From an uncultured Bacteroidales bacterium (GTDB lineage: Bacteria > Bacteroidota > Bacteroidia > Bacteroidales > P3): 41,519 nt of DNA. The stretch's first letter is position 1; every line of letters starts with the position of its first letter. The notes beneath the pieces are model-generated. The model did no database searches. It worked only from the letters and a program-made list of their open reading frames with translations, and had not been told where the DNA came from. Where the stretch lies: the NCBI GenBank assembly GCA_900317125.1, contig ONFR01000032.1, forward strand, positions 1 through 41,519. The letters are read 5' to 3'. Below are positions 20,715-28,973 of the stretch, one piece after another. The translations under genes and the position numbers were made by a program.

Positions 20715-21973
20715 TGTATGACAAGTTGGGTTGTTGTGCGGGTGCGCTGCTGGAGGAGGATGGTGCTGGAGCCGACAATGCGGTCGATGATGTCCTGAGT
20801 GTAGTAGCGGATGGTGATGAGCTGCAGACCCTGGTTGTAACGTAGGTGAAACTGATTTTGCAGGTTGTCGCGGAGTTGGTCGAGGAGCATGGGGCTGTCG
20901 TCGATACAGAGGGAGAAACTGAGGGCAGTGTTCTGCATAAGGTTGACACGGATATTCAGCTTGGCGAGGACGGCAAAGATGGTTTGCAGGTTGTCCTCCG
21001 CAATGAAACTGAAGTCCTTGGGCAGGACGGAGAGGAGGGTCTGGTTTTTCTTGAAGATGTAGAGGGGCGTGAGGGGACGGATGGTGGGGAACGGCCCTAC
21101 GACGGAGCCTGGGGCATCGGGGTTGAGGAATGATTTGATGTGGAGCTGTATGTTCTTGTTCTGGATAGGCTTGACAGTTTTGGGGTGGATGACGCTGGCA
21201 CCATAGTAGGCCAACTCGATGGCTTCGTTGTAGGGGATTTGCTCTATCTTGACGGTGTCGGGAAAGTATTTGGGGTCGGCGTTGAGGAAGCCGGGGACGT
21301 CTTTCCAGATGGTCATGCTGTCGGCGTCGAGGCAGTAGGACAGGATGGAGGCGCTATAGTCGCTGCCTTCACGCCCGAGGGTGGAGGTGTGGCCGTCGGC
21401 ACTGCCGGCAATGAAACCTTGGGTGACGACAAGCCTGGGACTGTCGGACAGCAACATGGCACGGGCATTGCGGCAGGTGGCGGTGAAGTCGACAAGGCCT
21501 TCGCGGTGCTGGTTGTCGGTCCGGATGATTTGCCGGATGTCGACCCACCGGTTTTCAAGGCCGATACTATTCAGGTAGTGGCTGACAATGGTGGTGGAGA
21601 TGAGTTCGCCAAAACAAACTGTCTGGCTGTAGTCGTAATTGTATGTGGTCGGGGGGAGAGACGACTGCCGCTGGAGTTGGGAGAAAAGACGTTCGAGGTC
21701 GGCATAGACGGGGTGGGCAGCATCAGTGAAGAGCTGCCGGACAATGCCCATGTGGTAGTCCTTTGTCTGCTGCAGGAGGGCAGGATGCTCGTCGAGGGTG
21801 TTGACTCCCGGCACCAGCTGCTCTAGCAGGTTGGTGGTCTTCCCCATGGCAGAGACCACAACGACGAGTGCATCGTCGCAGTAACGGCCCACGATAGCGG
21901 CCATGTTGCGCACGGCCGGGGCACTGTTGACGGAGGCTCCTCCGAATTTGAATACTCTCATAGGCATTGGCAT
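20711..21973 (-). CDS. lysC: Aspartate kinase
   Basis: A 420-aa enzyme phosphorylating aspartate, the first step to lysine, threonine, methionine and diaminopimelate. The N-terminal motif is KFGGASV (9-15); further conserved segments are VVVVSAMGKTTN, VTQGFIAGSADGHTSTLGREGSDYSA and ELAYYGASVIHPKT. A C-terminal ACT-like regulatory region follows (SFIAEDNLQTIFAVLAKLNIRVNLMQNTA). It is a monofunctional kinase with no homoserine dehydrogenase domain. The start may be the Met at 21973 or the in-frame Met at 21961 (MRVFKFGG). Gap to smpB is 9 bp. Confidence 0.96.
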   Translation of the reverse strand: MPMPMRVFKFGGASVNSAPAVRNMAAIVGRYCDDALVVVVSAMGKTTNLLEQLVPGVNTLDEHPALLQQTKDYHMGIVRQLFTDAAHPVYADLERLFSQLQRQSSLPPTTYNYDYSQTVCFGELISTTIVSHYLNSIGLENRWVDIRQIIRTDNQHREGLVDFTATCRNARAMLLSDSPRLVVTQGFIAGSADGHTSTLGREGSDYSASILSYCLDADSMTIWKDVPGFLNADPKYFPDTVKIEQIPYNEAIELAYYGASVIHPKTVKPIQNKNIQLHIKSFLNPDAPGSVVGPFPTIRPLTPLYIFKKNQTLLSVLPKDFSFIAEDNLQTIFAVLAKLNIRVNLMQNTALSFSLCIDDSPMLLDQLRDNLQNQFHLRYNQGLQLITIRYYTQDIIDRIVGSSTILLQQRTRTTTQLVIQ

Positions 21974-21982
21974 TATGATGGG

Positions 21983-22435
21983 TTAGCGCAGCTGCCGCAG
22001 CATGTCGCGCTTGGTGTCTTTCTCTTTGATGCTCTCACGTTTGTCGTAGAATTTCTTGCCCCTTGCCAGCGAGATAAGGAGTTTGGCACGGCCCTGGGGA
22101 TTGACGAAGAGCATGACCGGGATGATGGTGAAACCGCGTTCCTTGATCTTGTTCTGCAGCTTGTGCAGTTCGCGCTTGTTGAGGAGGAGCTTGCGGTCGC
22201 GTTTGGCGGCGTGGTTAAGGTATGAGCCGAAACGATATTCGGAGATGTGCATCTGGCGCACAAACAGTTCGTTGCCTATAAAGGTGCAGTAGGCGTCGGT
22301 TAGGTTGGCCTTGCCGTCGCGGATAGACTTTATCTCGGTGCCGGTCAGTACGATGCCCGCCGTATAATCGTCGAGCAGAAAGTATTCGTACTCAGCACGT
22401 TTGTTCTTTATTTCGATTACGTTCTTTTCTTCCAT
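21983..22435 (-). CDS. smpB: SsrA-binding protein SmpB
   Basis: A 150-aa protein that partners tmRNA in rescuing stalled ribosomes. Typical order: [39 protein letters not shown], then [21 protein letters not shown] and the basic C-terminal tail ([25 protein letters not shown]) that enters the decoding centre. tmRNA (ssrA) is not found in the window. It lies 27 bp from the glycosyltransferase gene and 9 bp before lysC. Confidence 0.97.
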   Translation of the reverse strand: MEEKNVIEIKNKRAEYEYFLLDDYTAGIVLTGTEIKSIRDGKANLTDAYCTFIGNELFVRQMHISEYRFGSYLNHAAKRDRKLLLNKRELHKLQNKIKERGFTIIPVMLFVNPQGRAKLLISLARGKKFYDKRESIKEKDTKRDMLRQLR

Positions 22436-22462
22436 AATAGTGATAACGAGGAAACAGGTGTT

Positions 22463-23623
22463 TTATTGGATAGCGGAAGGAGAGTTTTTTCGACGAAGTT
22501 CCATCTCCTCTGCAAATAGGCGGTTGCGATATGCGTTGAGCGACGGCAGGGGGTCGTCGCCAAAGCACACGGGCAGCGTCTCTTCGGGCATTCGATAGTC
22601 TGGGTTGTTCTTGAGATACTGCAATATGCGGAGGCCGTCGACACGTTCGGCGCAGGCGTGGATGAAATGCTGACGGGTGCGGTAGTTGCGGCGAAGGGGC
22701 TGCCACAAGTCGACGGTGCCGAGCTGCTGACGGAGGAAAGCGGACATGGGGGTCTCGCGGTCGGTGTCGTACAGGGAGGGGAAGGTGTCGAAAGTAGTCT
22801 TCACGGCATCGAATCCGGCAGGGCTGTAGAAGGGATAGCGCTCGGCCATGATGTCCAGACCTCCGGCCACGGCTGGTCCGGTGCCGAAAGGCACGCGTGC
22901 CGAAGCCCTGCCCTGAGGGCGTACAGCAAGATGGCGATACGCCTCATCGGCAAAATGAAGCACCACAGAACCGGTCTTGGCGAACTTCTGCATCAGGTAG
23001 AAGTCCTCCCCTCCCTGCAGCGGGGTGATGCCACCCACACGGCGGTAAGCCCACAGCGGGAACACCATGGCGCTGCCCAAGGCGGTGAAGGCATAGGGAT
23101 TGCGTATGCGCAACATGTTGATAAGATAGTGGCGCATATAGCACTCATAGCGGAGCATCGGGCGGTCGAGGCTTTCGTCGCCGCACAGCGGATGGTAATA
23201 GGGAACGGAGAAGGCACTGCTTGCCGGATAGGCATTCATGTTGCACAGGACAGCTTCGAGGTAACCAGGGTCGAAGTCTGTGTCGGCATCAAGGCTCACC
23301 ACCAGCTCGTTGTCGTCGTGCTCCTCCATTATGCGCTCGAAGAGGAGTTTTCGGGCCCACCCTACCCCTTTGCGTTTGCCGCTCCAGCCCAACCCATGCG
23401 AGCTGCGGTCGATAACAACAAGGGGCATATCGCCAACTTGCCGCAACAGTTGCAGGCACTGCTGGTTATCGTCGTAGCCATAACCGCCCTCCTCATTGTT
23501 GACACATACGTAGAGGGTGAATTGGCTAATTGTCTGCTGGCGCAGACGGGTGAGCAGCTGGGGAAGGTTCTCTTTTTCGGCCAGTACCGGCACAGCCACC
23601 GAGATATGGTTGTAGGAGGGCAT
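22463..23623 (-). CDS. Family-2 glycosyltransferase
   Basis: A 386-aa GT-A fold glycosyltransferase. The N-terminal strand is ISVAVPVLAEKENLPQLL; the metal/nucleotide-sugar DXD motif is DAD at 112-114 (VSLDADTDFDPGY). A later acceptor/catalytic segment is GGITPLQGGEDFYLMQKFA. No membrane segment is evident, so it is probably cytoplasmic or membrane-peripheral. Donor and acceptor are not predictable; there is no surrounding polysaccharide cluster. Nine bp separate it from the carboxypeptidase gene, indicating co-transcription. Confidence 0.85.
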   Translation of the reverse strand: MPSYNHISVAVPVLAEKENLPQLLTRLRQQTISQFTLYVCVNNEEGGYGYDDNQQCLQLLRQVGDMPLVVIDRSSHGLGWSGKRKGVGWARKLLFERIMEEHDDNELVVSLDADTDFDPGYLEAVLCNMNAYPASSAFSVPYYHPLCGDESLDRPMLRYECYMRHYLINMLRIRNPYAFTALGSAMVFPLWAYRRVGGITPLQGGEDFYLMQKFAKTGSVVLHFADEAYRHLAVRPQGRASARVPFGTGPAVAGGLDIMAERYPFYSPAGFDAVKTTFDTFPSLYDTDRETPMSAFLRQQLGTVDLWQPLRRNYRTRQHFIHACAERVDGLRILQYLKNNPDYRMPEETLPVCFGDDPLPSLNAYRNRLFAEEMELRRKNSPSAIQ

Positions 23624-23632
23624 GGCCGCCGC

Positions 23633-24865
23633 TTATAGCTTGATGATTTTCACTGGCATGTCGCCGATGCGGATGATATGGATTCCTGCCGGACGGTCGC
23701 CGAGGTCGTAGCAGCGAGCGCCCTGGGGCGTAACAACGGTGACCTTCCCACGTGTCGGGTTGGGGAATGCCTTGTAGGCCGCTTCCTGATGGTGGGGGAC
23801 ACCGACGACGGTATCGTCCAGATGGTGGATTTCCTCGATATAGTTGATGAGCGACTGCGACTCCACTTTCCAGTAGTGGCCGAGCAGGTTGGTGGCAAGT
23901 TTCTTGACGGTGGACAACTCCATGGTTATTTCCCGCATATTGTGATAATAGTTGAAGTAGTCCTGCCGGCCGTTGCTGATAACATACCAGTCGCCACCGT
24001 TGACGTAGCCTGCTGGTCTGACATCGCGGAAACGGCGGTTGTCCACCCGCCGGCACGTGTCGACAAAGCGTTTGCTCACAGCCTTCCACCACTCGCTGTG
24101 CTCGTTCAGCCGCTCGTACGAGGTGAAACTGTCCCAGGGGTAGTTCATCACCTCCGAGCCGCCGTGGAGATTGGCGCTGAGGAGGAAGTTATGCCGCTCG
24201 ACATAGGCTATCATGGCCTTGTTTTCGGGTTGGAGGGAATCCAGCGGGGGAGTGCCGAAGGGGTCGGGATAATTGCGGTTGAGGTCCACGCTGTCGGCGT
24301 TGTAGCGCCGTGCAAGCGCCACCGTGCTGTCGCCGCCGTAGTAAGTGCCGTCGGGATTGGAGAGGGGATTGATATAGATGCGGGTGCGGTCGAGCAGACT
24401 CGTGATTTGTCGCGAGGTGCCATAGCTGCCCAGCAGCGTGTCGCACAGGCGCAGCATCAGATAAAAGCCCGTCAACTCGTCACCGTGCATGGTGGAGGAA
24501 TAGAAGAATTCGGGGCGGTAAAGATCGTTGTCCGACGAACCGGTGATGGCCAGACAGAGGATTAGACGGCCCTGGATGGAGACACCGATGGTGTCGACAC
24601 GACAAAGGTCGGGATAACGCTCCACGAACCTTTGCATCATGGCTGTATAGACATTGTAGGTGGGATAGCGGTTCCAACGGTCCATCTCCTCCAGCGTGGT
24701 GGCCATGGTCAAGGCCTTGGGCGACAAGGTGTCCTCCACGGGCGGAAAAGCATCGGGACGCAGCGACTGCGCCGAGGCGCTGATGGTGGCGAACATAAAG
24801 AATAGGGCGAATACCATGGCACGCCGCCCTGCTGCCAAGGGCAATGCTATATTAATGACTTTCAT
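23633..24865 (-). CDS. Secreted M14 zinc carboxypeptidase with T9SS type-A tail
   Basis: A 410-aa protein. Signal peptide about 1-32 (MKVINIALPL...ATISASAQ). M14 zinc ligands: H127 and E130 (MHGDE), then H234 (NLHGG); substrate-binding segments NPLSNPDGT and LNRNYPDP; catalytic Glu E316 (ITMELS). The C-terminal ~45 residues (FPNPTRGKVTVVTP, then PAGIHIIRIGDMPVKIIKL) fit a T9SS type-A sorting domain, so it is probably displayed or released outside the cell, supplying amino acids from peptides. A longer frame reaches 25015, but the ATG at 24865 gives the normal signal peptide. Gap to GtrA is 11 bp. Confidence 0.92.
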   Translation of the reverse strand: MKVINIALPLAAGRRAMVFALFFMFATISASAQSLRPDAFPPVEDTLSPKALTMATTLEEMDRWNRYPTYNVYTAMMQRFVERYPDLCRVDTIGVSIQGRLILCLAITGSSDNDLYRPEFFYSSTMHGDELTGFYLMLRLCDTLLGSYGTSRQITSLLDRTRIYINPLSNPDGTYYGGDSTVALARRYNADSVDLNRNYPDPFGTPPLDSLQPENKAMIAYVERHNFLLSANLHGGSEVMNYPWDSFTSYERLNEHSEWWKAVSKRFVDTCRRVDNRRFRDVRPAGYVNGGDWYVISNGRQDYFNYYHNMREITMELSTVKKLATNLLGHYWKVESQSLINYIEEIHHLDDTVVGVPHHQEAAYKAFPNPTRGKVTVVTPQGARCYDLGDRPAGIHIIRIGDMPVKIIKL

Positions 24866-24876
24866 CTTGAAAGGTT

Positions 24877-25311
24877 TTATTGTTGTTTCTTGCGGAATGT
24901 GAACAGCAGATTGCCGAAGAAGTTCCACAATGTAGTGATACCCACGGCAACCACCCACAGCACATAGAACCTCCAATCCTCTGCCCACGAGGGCAATAAG
25001 CGACTCATCAGCCACAGACTCCCGTTGTTGATGCCCAAGCCTATGATGGATACAAGGATGAACTTGACATACTCAACCCCCACCTGCTTCTCCTTGCTGT
25101 GGAAGGTCCAGATACGGTTGAGGAAATAATTGCTCGAAGCGGCGGCAATAAAACCGATGGGATTGGCGATGAACGGGTTCATGCCCGCCACCTCCTTCAG
25201 TAGGAACAGCAGACCGCCGTGAATCACCATGCCGCTAGCACCCACCACGCCGAACTTGATGAACTTCATCGCCAACGCGTGCAGGCTCCCGCCTATCGCC
25301 TCCTTCGCCAT
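24877..25311 (-). CDS. GtrA family membrane protein
   Basis: A 144-aa protein with four hydrophobic segments and typical GtrA features: FIKFGVVGASGMVIHGGLLFLLKE at the first helix, and NYFLNRIWTFHSKE followed by VEYVKFILVSIIGLGINN. GtrA proteins are proposed to flip lipid-linked sugars for cell-surface decoration. A nearby glycosyltransferase (22463-23623) could be a partner, by context only. I chose the Met at 25311 (MAKEAIGG), since the longer frame would overlap the upstream gene; the gap is 16 bp. Confidence 0.9.
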   Translation of the reverse strand: MAKEAIGGSLHALAMKFIKFGVVGASGMVIHGGLLFLLKEVAGMNPFIANPIGFIAAASSNYFLNRIWTFHSKEKQVGVEYVKFILVSIIGLGINNGSLWLMSRLLPSWAEDWRFYVLWVVAVGITTLWNFFGNLLFTFRKKQQ

Positions 25312-25327
25312 TCCGTTAAGCTGTTGA

Positions 25328-25960
25328 TTAGAAGCGGGCCTCGTTAGGATTGTGCGGTATACCAGTCTTGCGGATTTTCCCTGCGGGCTGCGGCCGTTTG
25401 GGACGGCTGATACGGTGGGCAGGTTTCTTGGCACGGGGCAGGTACTTCACATCGCCGGCGCTGTTCACCTCGGGGGCAGAAACCTTCTGGGTGGTGAGAT
25501 TCACCTTGATGTGCCAGTAGTGTCCGCAACCGCCCTCGGTCAGTACAACGTCCTTGGTCAAACGTTCTGCAGCACTCTCATCCCACACAAAGTTCACCCA
25601 CACGATATGGCAGCCCGTAATGTCGGTGAACCCCACATACTGGCGCTCGTACTTGCGCATGTGCTCGTCAATCACAGGGCAGTCGCCCTCCTGGTTGATA
25701 TGATAGCGGTTTACATAGGCAATGCGTTTCTGTATCAGTCGCTCGGCCTCGGCTATCTCCTCCTCGGTGGGAGTATAGCGGCCATCCTGGTTCTCGATGG
25801 TGAAATCCACATCCCAACTCTCATGGAAAGCGTAGCCATGGTAGTTGATGCCGTTAATCTCTTCATAGTCCCAAGTCTCAACCGGAACCACATAATCCTG
25901 TGCCTTGGCCATACCGCATACCGCCATGGCCATCGCCAATATCATTGCTGTTCTCTTCAT
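25328..25960 (-). CDS. Secreted protein of unknown function
   Basis: A 210-aa protein with signal peptide 1-20 (MKRTAMILAMAMAVCGMAKA). The mature part begins QDYVVPVETWDYEEING and contains a helical Glu-rich segment (TPTEEEIAEAERLIQKRIAYVN), three Cys, and a GGCGHYWHIKVN segment. The last ~40 residues are rich in Lys, Arg and Pro (KKPAHRISRPKRPQPAGK). No catalytic motif is recognised. It is first in the minus-strand gene run, about 65 bp downstream of a good promoter. It probably acts in the periplasm or outside the cell. Confidence 0.75.
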   Translation of the reverse strand: MKRTAMILAMAMAVCGMAKAQDYVVPVETWDYEEINGINYHGYAFHESWDVDFTIENQDGRYTPTEEEIAEAERLIQKRIAYVNRYHINQEGDCPVIDEHMRKYERQYVGFTDITGCHIVWVNFVWDESAAERLTKDVVLTEGGCGHYWHIKVNLTTQKVSAPEVNSAGDVKYLPRAKKPAHRISRPKRPQPAGKIRKTGIPHNPNEARF

Positions 25961-26031
25961 ACCGTTCGATATTTCTTTTTTGCCGGAGTATCCGTTAAAT
26001 TTTTTGCCTTATAATAACTCAAAAATCGTTG

Positions 26032-26063
26032 CAAAAGTACACAGATTTTGCAAAATAGACAAA
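26032..26063 (-). promoter_or_regulatory. Promoter of the minus-strand gene run
   Basis: On the minus strand TTTG (26060-26063), a 20-bp spacer and TACTTTTG (26032-26039) match the Bacteroidota consensus. It precedes the secreted unknown and, with no other promoter or terminator seen in the run, possibly all nine genes down to the U32 protein. Confidence 0.75.
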
Positions 26064-26090
26064 ATTTTTTTCAGTGTCAGAAAAAATTCT

Positions 26091-26098
26091 TATATTTG
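26091..26098 (+). promoter_or_regulatory. -7 box of the CoA-transferase/kal operon
   Basis: TATATTTG fits TAnnTTTG. The position where TTTG is expected upstream holds a T-rich stretch (about 26066-26071), so the -33 half is weak. Transcription would start near 26105 and leave a ~170-nt leader before the ATG at 26277. It diverges from the promoter at 26032-26063. Confidence 0.6.
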
Positions 26099-26122
26099 CA
26101 ATTTGATACCGAATGGGATACG

Positions 26123-26251
26123 ATGCTCTCATTTTTGTTAGAACGGTTTCATAAACAGACAATAACAGACAACAAAAGACAACCCGGAAAAACAAAAATG
26201 CAGTCCTTCCCACCGTACCTCGACGGTCTCCTATTCAGTGACGACACATAA
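26123..26251 (+). CDS. Possible 42-codon leader ORF
   Basis: An open frame begins MLSFLLERFHKQTIT and ends GLLFSDDT, entirely inside the predicted 5' leader of the CoA-transferase operon, stopping 25 bp before its ATG. The sequence has no recognised domain. It may be a leader peptide, a degraded gene or chance. Confidence 0.2.
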   Translation: MLSFLLERFHKQTITDNKRQPGKTKMQSFPPYLDGLLFSDDT

Positions 26252-26276
26252 AAATAAGAATTAATAATACAGAATC

Positions 26277-26924
26277 ATGAACAAATTCGTAACAGTAAAA
26301 GAAGCTGCCGACAAAATTCACGACGGCATGACTGTAATGGTTGGCGGATTCCTCGGCGTAGGCAATCCCATTGCTCTTATCGACGCCCTTGTTGAAAAAG
26401 GAGTCAAAGACCTCACCATCATCTGCAACGACACCGCCTACCCCGAAGTGGGCGTGGGTAAGCTCATCACCAATCACCAAGTCAAGAACCTTATAGCCAC
26501 CCATATCGGCACCAACAACAATACCATCGACCAGATGAACGCCGGCGAACTCCACGTCACCCTCCAGCCCCAGGGCACCCTGGCCGAGCAAATCCGTGCA
26601 GCCGGTGCAGGCCTCGGCGGCGTCCTCACCACCACCGGCCTCGGCACCGTGGTTGAGAACGGCAAGCAGAAAGTGACCGTCGACGGCAAGGAGTATCTCC
26701 TCGAGAAACCCATCCGTGCCGACGTGGCCATTATCGGAGCCAACATCTGCGACGAGAGCGGCAACCTGGTTTACAAAGGCACCTCCCAGAACTTCTGCCC
26801 CATGATGGCCACCGCAGCCGACGTGGTAATTGTCGAGCCTCAGGAAATCGTCAAGACCGGCACCATCGCCCCCGAAAACGTCAAGACCCCCGGCATCTTC
26901 GTCGACTTCATCATCAAGAAATAA
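26277..26924 (+). CDS. atoD: 3-oxoacid/butyrate-acetoacetate CoA-transferase subunit A
   Basis: A 215-aa subunit of a family I CoA-transferase. Seen: MTVMVGGFLGVGNPIALIDAL (the GGF-G-GNP CoA-binding segment), the GTLAEQIRAAGAGLGGVLT segment, and VAIIGANICDESGNLVYKGT. In this family the catalytic glutamate sits in subunit B, which is not adjacent here; kal follows after 21 bp instead. In lysine-fermenting bacteria this enzyme moves CoA between acetoacetate/butyrate and acyl-CoA intermediates. The neighbour supports that role. A subunit B gene elsewhere is required for activity. Confidence 0.93.
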   Translation: MNKFVTVKEAADKIHDGMTVMVGGFLGVGNPIALIDALVEKGVKDLTIICNDTAYPEVGVGKLITNHQVKNLIATHIGTNNNTIDQMNAGELHVTLQPQGTLAEQIRAAGAGLGGVLTTTGLGTVVENGKQKVTVDGKEYLLEKPIRADVAIIGANICDESGNLVYKGTSQNFCPMMATAADVVIVEPQEIVKTGTIAPENVKTPGIFVDFIIKK

Positions 26925-26945
26925 TCTTTAAAAACTCAAGATAAC

Positions 26946-27338
26946 ATGGCTGTTACATCTATGCTCCGCGTTCGCATGAGCGCAAAAGACGCCCACTACG
27001 GCGGCAATCTCGTCGACGGCGCGCACATGGTCCACCTCTTCGGCGACGTGGCCACGGAACTTCTCATCAAACAGGACGGCGACGAAGGTCTATTCTGCGC
27101 CTACGACATGGTTGAATTCAAAGCCCCTGTCTATGCAGGTGACTATATCGAAGCCTACGGCGAAATCACCCACGTGGGCAACACCTCACGCAAGATGAAA
27201 TTCGAGGCTTACAAGGTTATCCGCACCCTGCCCGAAATCAGCGCCAGCGCCGCCGAGGTGCTCGAAGAGCGCATCCTCGTCTGCCGCGCCACCGGCACCT
27301 GCGTCACTCCCAAAGAGTGCCAGCGCTACAACAAATAA
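26946..27338 (+). CDS. kal: 3-aminobutyryl-CoA ammonia-lyase
   Basis: A 130-aa hot-dog-fold enzyme recognised by near full-length similarity in memory to Kal of lysine fermenters: [70 protein letters not shown], and C-terminal [12 protein letters not shown]. It removes ammonia from L-3-aminobutyryl-CoA to give crotonyl-CoA. The other lysine-fermentation genes (kamA, kamD, kamE, kdd, kce) are not in the window. It is followed by a clear terminator. Confidence 0.95.
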   Translation: MAVTSMLRVRMSAKDAHYGGNLVDGAHMVHLFGDVATELLIKQDGDEGLFCAYDMVEFKAPVYAGDYIEAYGEITHVGNTSRKMKFEAYKVIRTLPEISASAAEVLEERILVCRATGTCVTPKECQRYNK

Positions 27339-27362
27339 AGGATTGCCTTTAATCCGTTAAGG

Positions 27363-27396
27363 CGAGCCTCCCGGTGGCGGGAGGCTCGTCTTTTAT
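27363..27396 (+). terminator. Terminator after kal
   Basis: An 11-bp stem, CGAGCCTCCCG / CGGGAGGCTCG with loop GTGG, is followed by TCTTTTATATT. A strong intrinsic terminator of the two-gene operon. Confidence 0.92.
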
Positions 27397-27641
27397 ATTA
27401 TCGTTTCATTGTTCTAGCACCGTCATTTCGACACCCGAAGAACAAGTGTTGAACAACTGAAGAACGAACAAGGCAAGAATGGTTGCCGATAGGGTGAGCA
27501 GGATGGTTTCGGGGTGCTTAAGCATTGATGCCTACATTTACTTGTCAGGCTCAGGTTTAGTTAAAAAAAAAAACAAATTTTGCCCCCTTGGCAACCGTAT
27601 TTCCAAAAAGCTGGTTATTATATGGGCAAAAAGCTCTTTGC
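27397..27641 (+). promoter_or_regulatory. Upstream region of the first ECF sigma operon
   Basis: No gene is seen. A palindrome, TTGCC-CCCTT-GGCAA, at 27580-27594 lies 48 bp before the chosen sigma ATG, after an A-run, and could be an operator. No TAnnTTTG box is present, so the operon may use another sigma factor, possibly its own; this is inference. Confidence 0.35.
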
Positions 27642-28151
27642 ATGGCTGATGACAGGACAAAATACGAAAGATACGACCTCCTGGTAGAGCGTCACCGCAG
27701 ACTGATACGCAAACTCTGCTGGAGACGTTCGTCGGGGGACGAGAGCCTGTGCGACGACCTCGTGCAGGAGTGCTACATTGCCCTGTGGGTGCATTTCGAC
27801 TCGCTGCGTCCCGAAGTCCACGCCATGCAGGAGACCGCCTGGGTGGTCTGGCAATGCCGCAGTGTCTTCTCCCATCGCAAACGCGAGAGTGAGAAAGACC
27901 TTCCTTCCGTTGACGAGAGCCACTACGACTATTTGCCCGCCCCCGATGCCTCCGAGACCCGCGAACTCCTCGACGGCCTCGCCCGGACTTTGTCCCTTGA
28001 CGAGCAACGCCTCTTTGCCCTTATGCGGCAAGACCTCACAGACCTTGAAATCGCTGAACGACTTGGACTCAAACCACGCACCATCCGCGAGAAGCAGCGC
28101 AGGATTATCGAAAAACTGAGACAAGAACACCTTAATGCCACGAAACTATGA
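27642..28151 (+). CDS. ECF-type RNA polymerase sigma factor
   Basis: A 169-aa sigma factor. Region 2 is seen at ~12-75 (YDLLVERHRRLIRKLCWRR...LCDDLVQECYIALW) and region 4 near the C terminus (LSLDEQRLFALMRQDLTDLEIAERLGLKPRTIREKQRRIIEKLRQ), whose helix-turn-helix binds the -35 element. The frame extends to a TTG at 27588, but ATG at 27642 (MADDRTKYERYD) gives the usual ECF N terminus. It overlaps the next gene by 4 bp (ATGA), implying translational coupling with a likely membrane regulator. Confidence 0.88.
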   Translation: MADDRTKYERYDLLVERHRRLIRKLCWRRSSGDESLCDDLVQECYIALWVHFDSLRPEVHAMQETAWVVWQCRSVFSHRKRESEKDLPSVDESHYDYLPAPDASETRELLDGLARTLSLDEQRLFALMRQDLTDLEIAERLGLKPRTIREKQRRIIEKLRQEHLNATKL

Positions 28152-28426
28152 ACGAGAAAGAGATACTTCAACAGATAACCCGCCAGGAGACCGACATTGA
28201 CCATGTGCGTCGCCTCGCTGCCCAACACAACGCCGATCTCTCGCGTTGGTGCGCCCGTCGCAAGACGATGTACCGTCTCTTGACCGACACCGTTATTGCA
28301 GTCTCTGTCGCCACCCTCGTGGTCATCACCGTCCTGCCTGACCCCGACGGCCACTATCTAAGCAACGCCCAAGCACGTAAGGAGACCCTTCAAAATATCG
28401 ACCAAACCTTGATTGCCAGCCTATGA
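28148..28426 (+). CDS. Small single-span membrane protein, possible anti-sigma factor
   Basis: A 92-aa protein with a basic/helical N-terminal half (NEKEILQQITRQETDIDHVRRLAAQHN) and one membrane span at about 44-64 (LTDTVIAVSVATLVVITVLP), then a short outer tail. No named domain is recognised. It overlaps both the sigma gene before it and the gene after it by 4 bp. Position and topology are those of small Bacteroidota anti-sigma proteins, which is inference. Confidence 0.7.
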   Translation: MNEKEILQQITRQETDIDHVRRLAAQHNADLSRWCARRKTMYRLLTDTVIAVSVATLVVITVLPDPDGHYLSNAQARKETLQNIDQTLIASL

Positions 28427-28953
28427 AAGCCCGTACAATAATAGCACTCTTGACTCTGCTACTAGCAGGTGGCGCTGCAGCGTGGAAGTTCATTCCGCAC
28501 ACGTTGAGCCACGACGAGTGCAGCGATGTCTACCGTCACTTTGCTGATATGCGGCTGGAGGGGGTGCGCATCACCTATGTACAGGACAAGGTAATCAACG
28601 ACACCCTGCGCCTCCCTGTCACCCTGCTCAAAGCCGAGACCGATGAGGGTTGGGAGGCCATAGACAGTCTTTTTGGACGCACTCGACAGGTTGAGGAGAT
28701 ACTCAACGACCTTGGCCTCCCCGATTCGGTCAAACATGAATTTCTTGAGATGCCGTTCAGTTTCTATTCCTACCGTGCCCATCGTGAGACACCCGAAAAG
28801 AAAATCGAATTAGAAGACATGCGTTCCAATGACCTTTTCGTTTACATCTTTCTCAACCTGCGCTGCGTGACCATTTATGAGCCAATAGACGCGAAGACTA
28901 TGCGCGACGCAGTCAACAATAGGGCAATTAAAAACCAAAAAGAGATGGAGTGA
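28423..28953 (+). CDS. Membrane-anchored or exported protein of unknown function
   Basis: A 176-aa protein with an N-terminal hydrophobic segment (RTIIALLTLLLAGGAAAW) acting as signal peptide or anchor, then a mostly helical, charged domain (HDECSDVYRHFADMRLEGVRITYVQ; EAIDSLFGRTRQVEEILNDLGLPDS). No family recognised. Third gene of the sigma operon, overlapping its predecessor by 4 bp. A periplasmic sensing role is possible but unproven. Confidence 0.65.
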   Translation: MKARTIIALLTLLLAGGAAAWKFIPHTLSHDECSDVYRHFADMRLEGVRITYVQDKVINDTLRLPVTLLKAETDEGWEAIDSLFGRTRQVEEILNDLGLPDSVKHEFLEMPFSFYSYRAHRETPEKKIELEDMRSNDLFVYIFLNLRCVTIYEPIDAKTMRDAVNNRAIKNQKEME

Positions 28954-28973
28954 ATAATAATCAAATACAGATA

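Noticed and set aside
26099..26276. Lysine riboswitch ahead of the lysine-fermentation genes
   Set aside because: I could not find the conserved multi-helix core; only an A-rich leader with short ACAGACAA-like repeats is visible.
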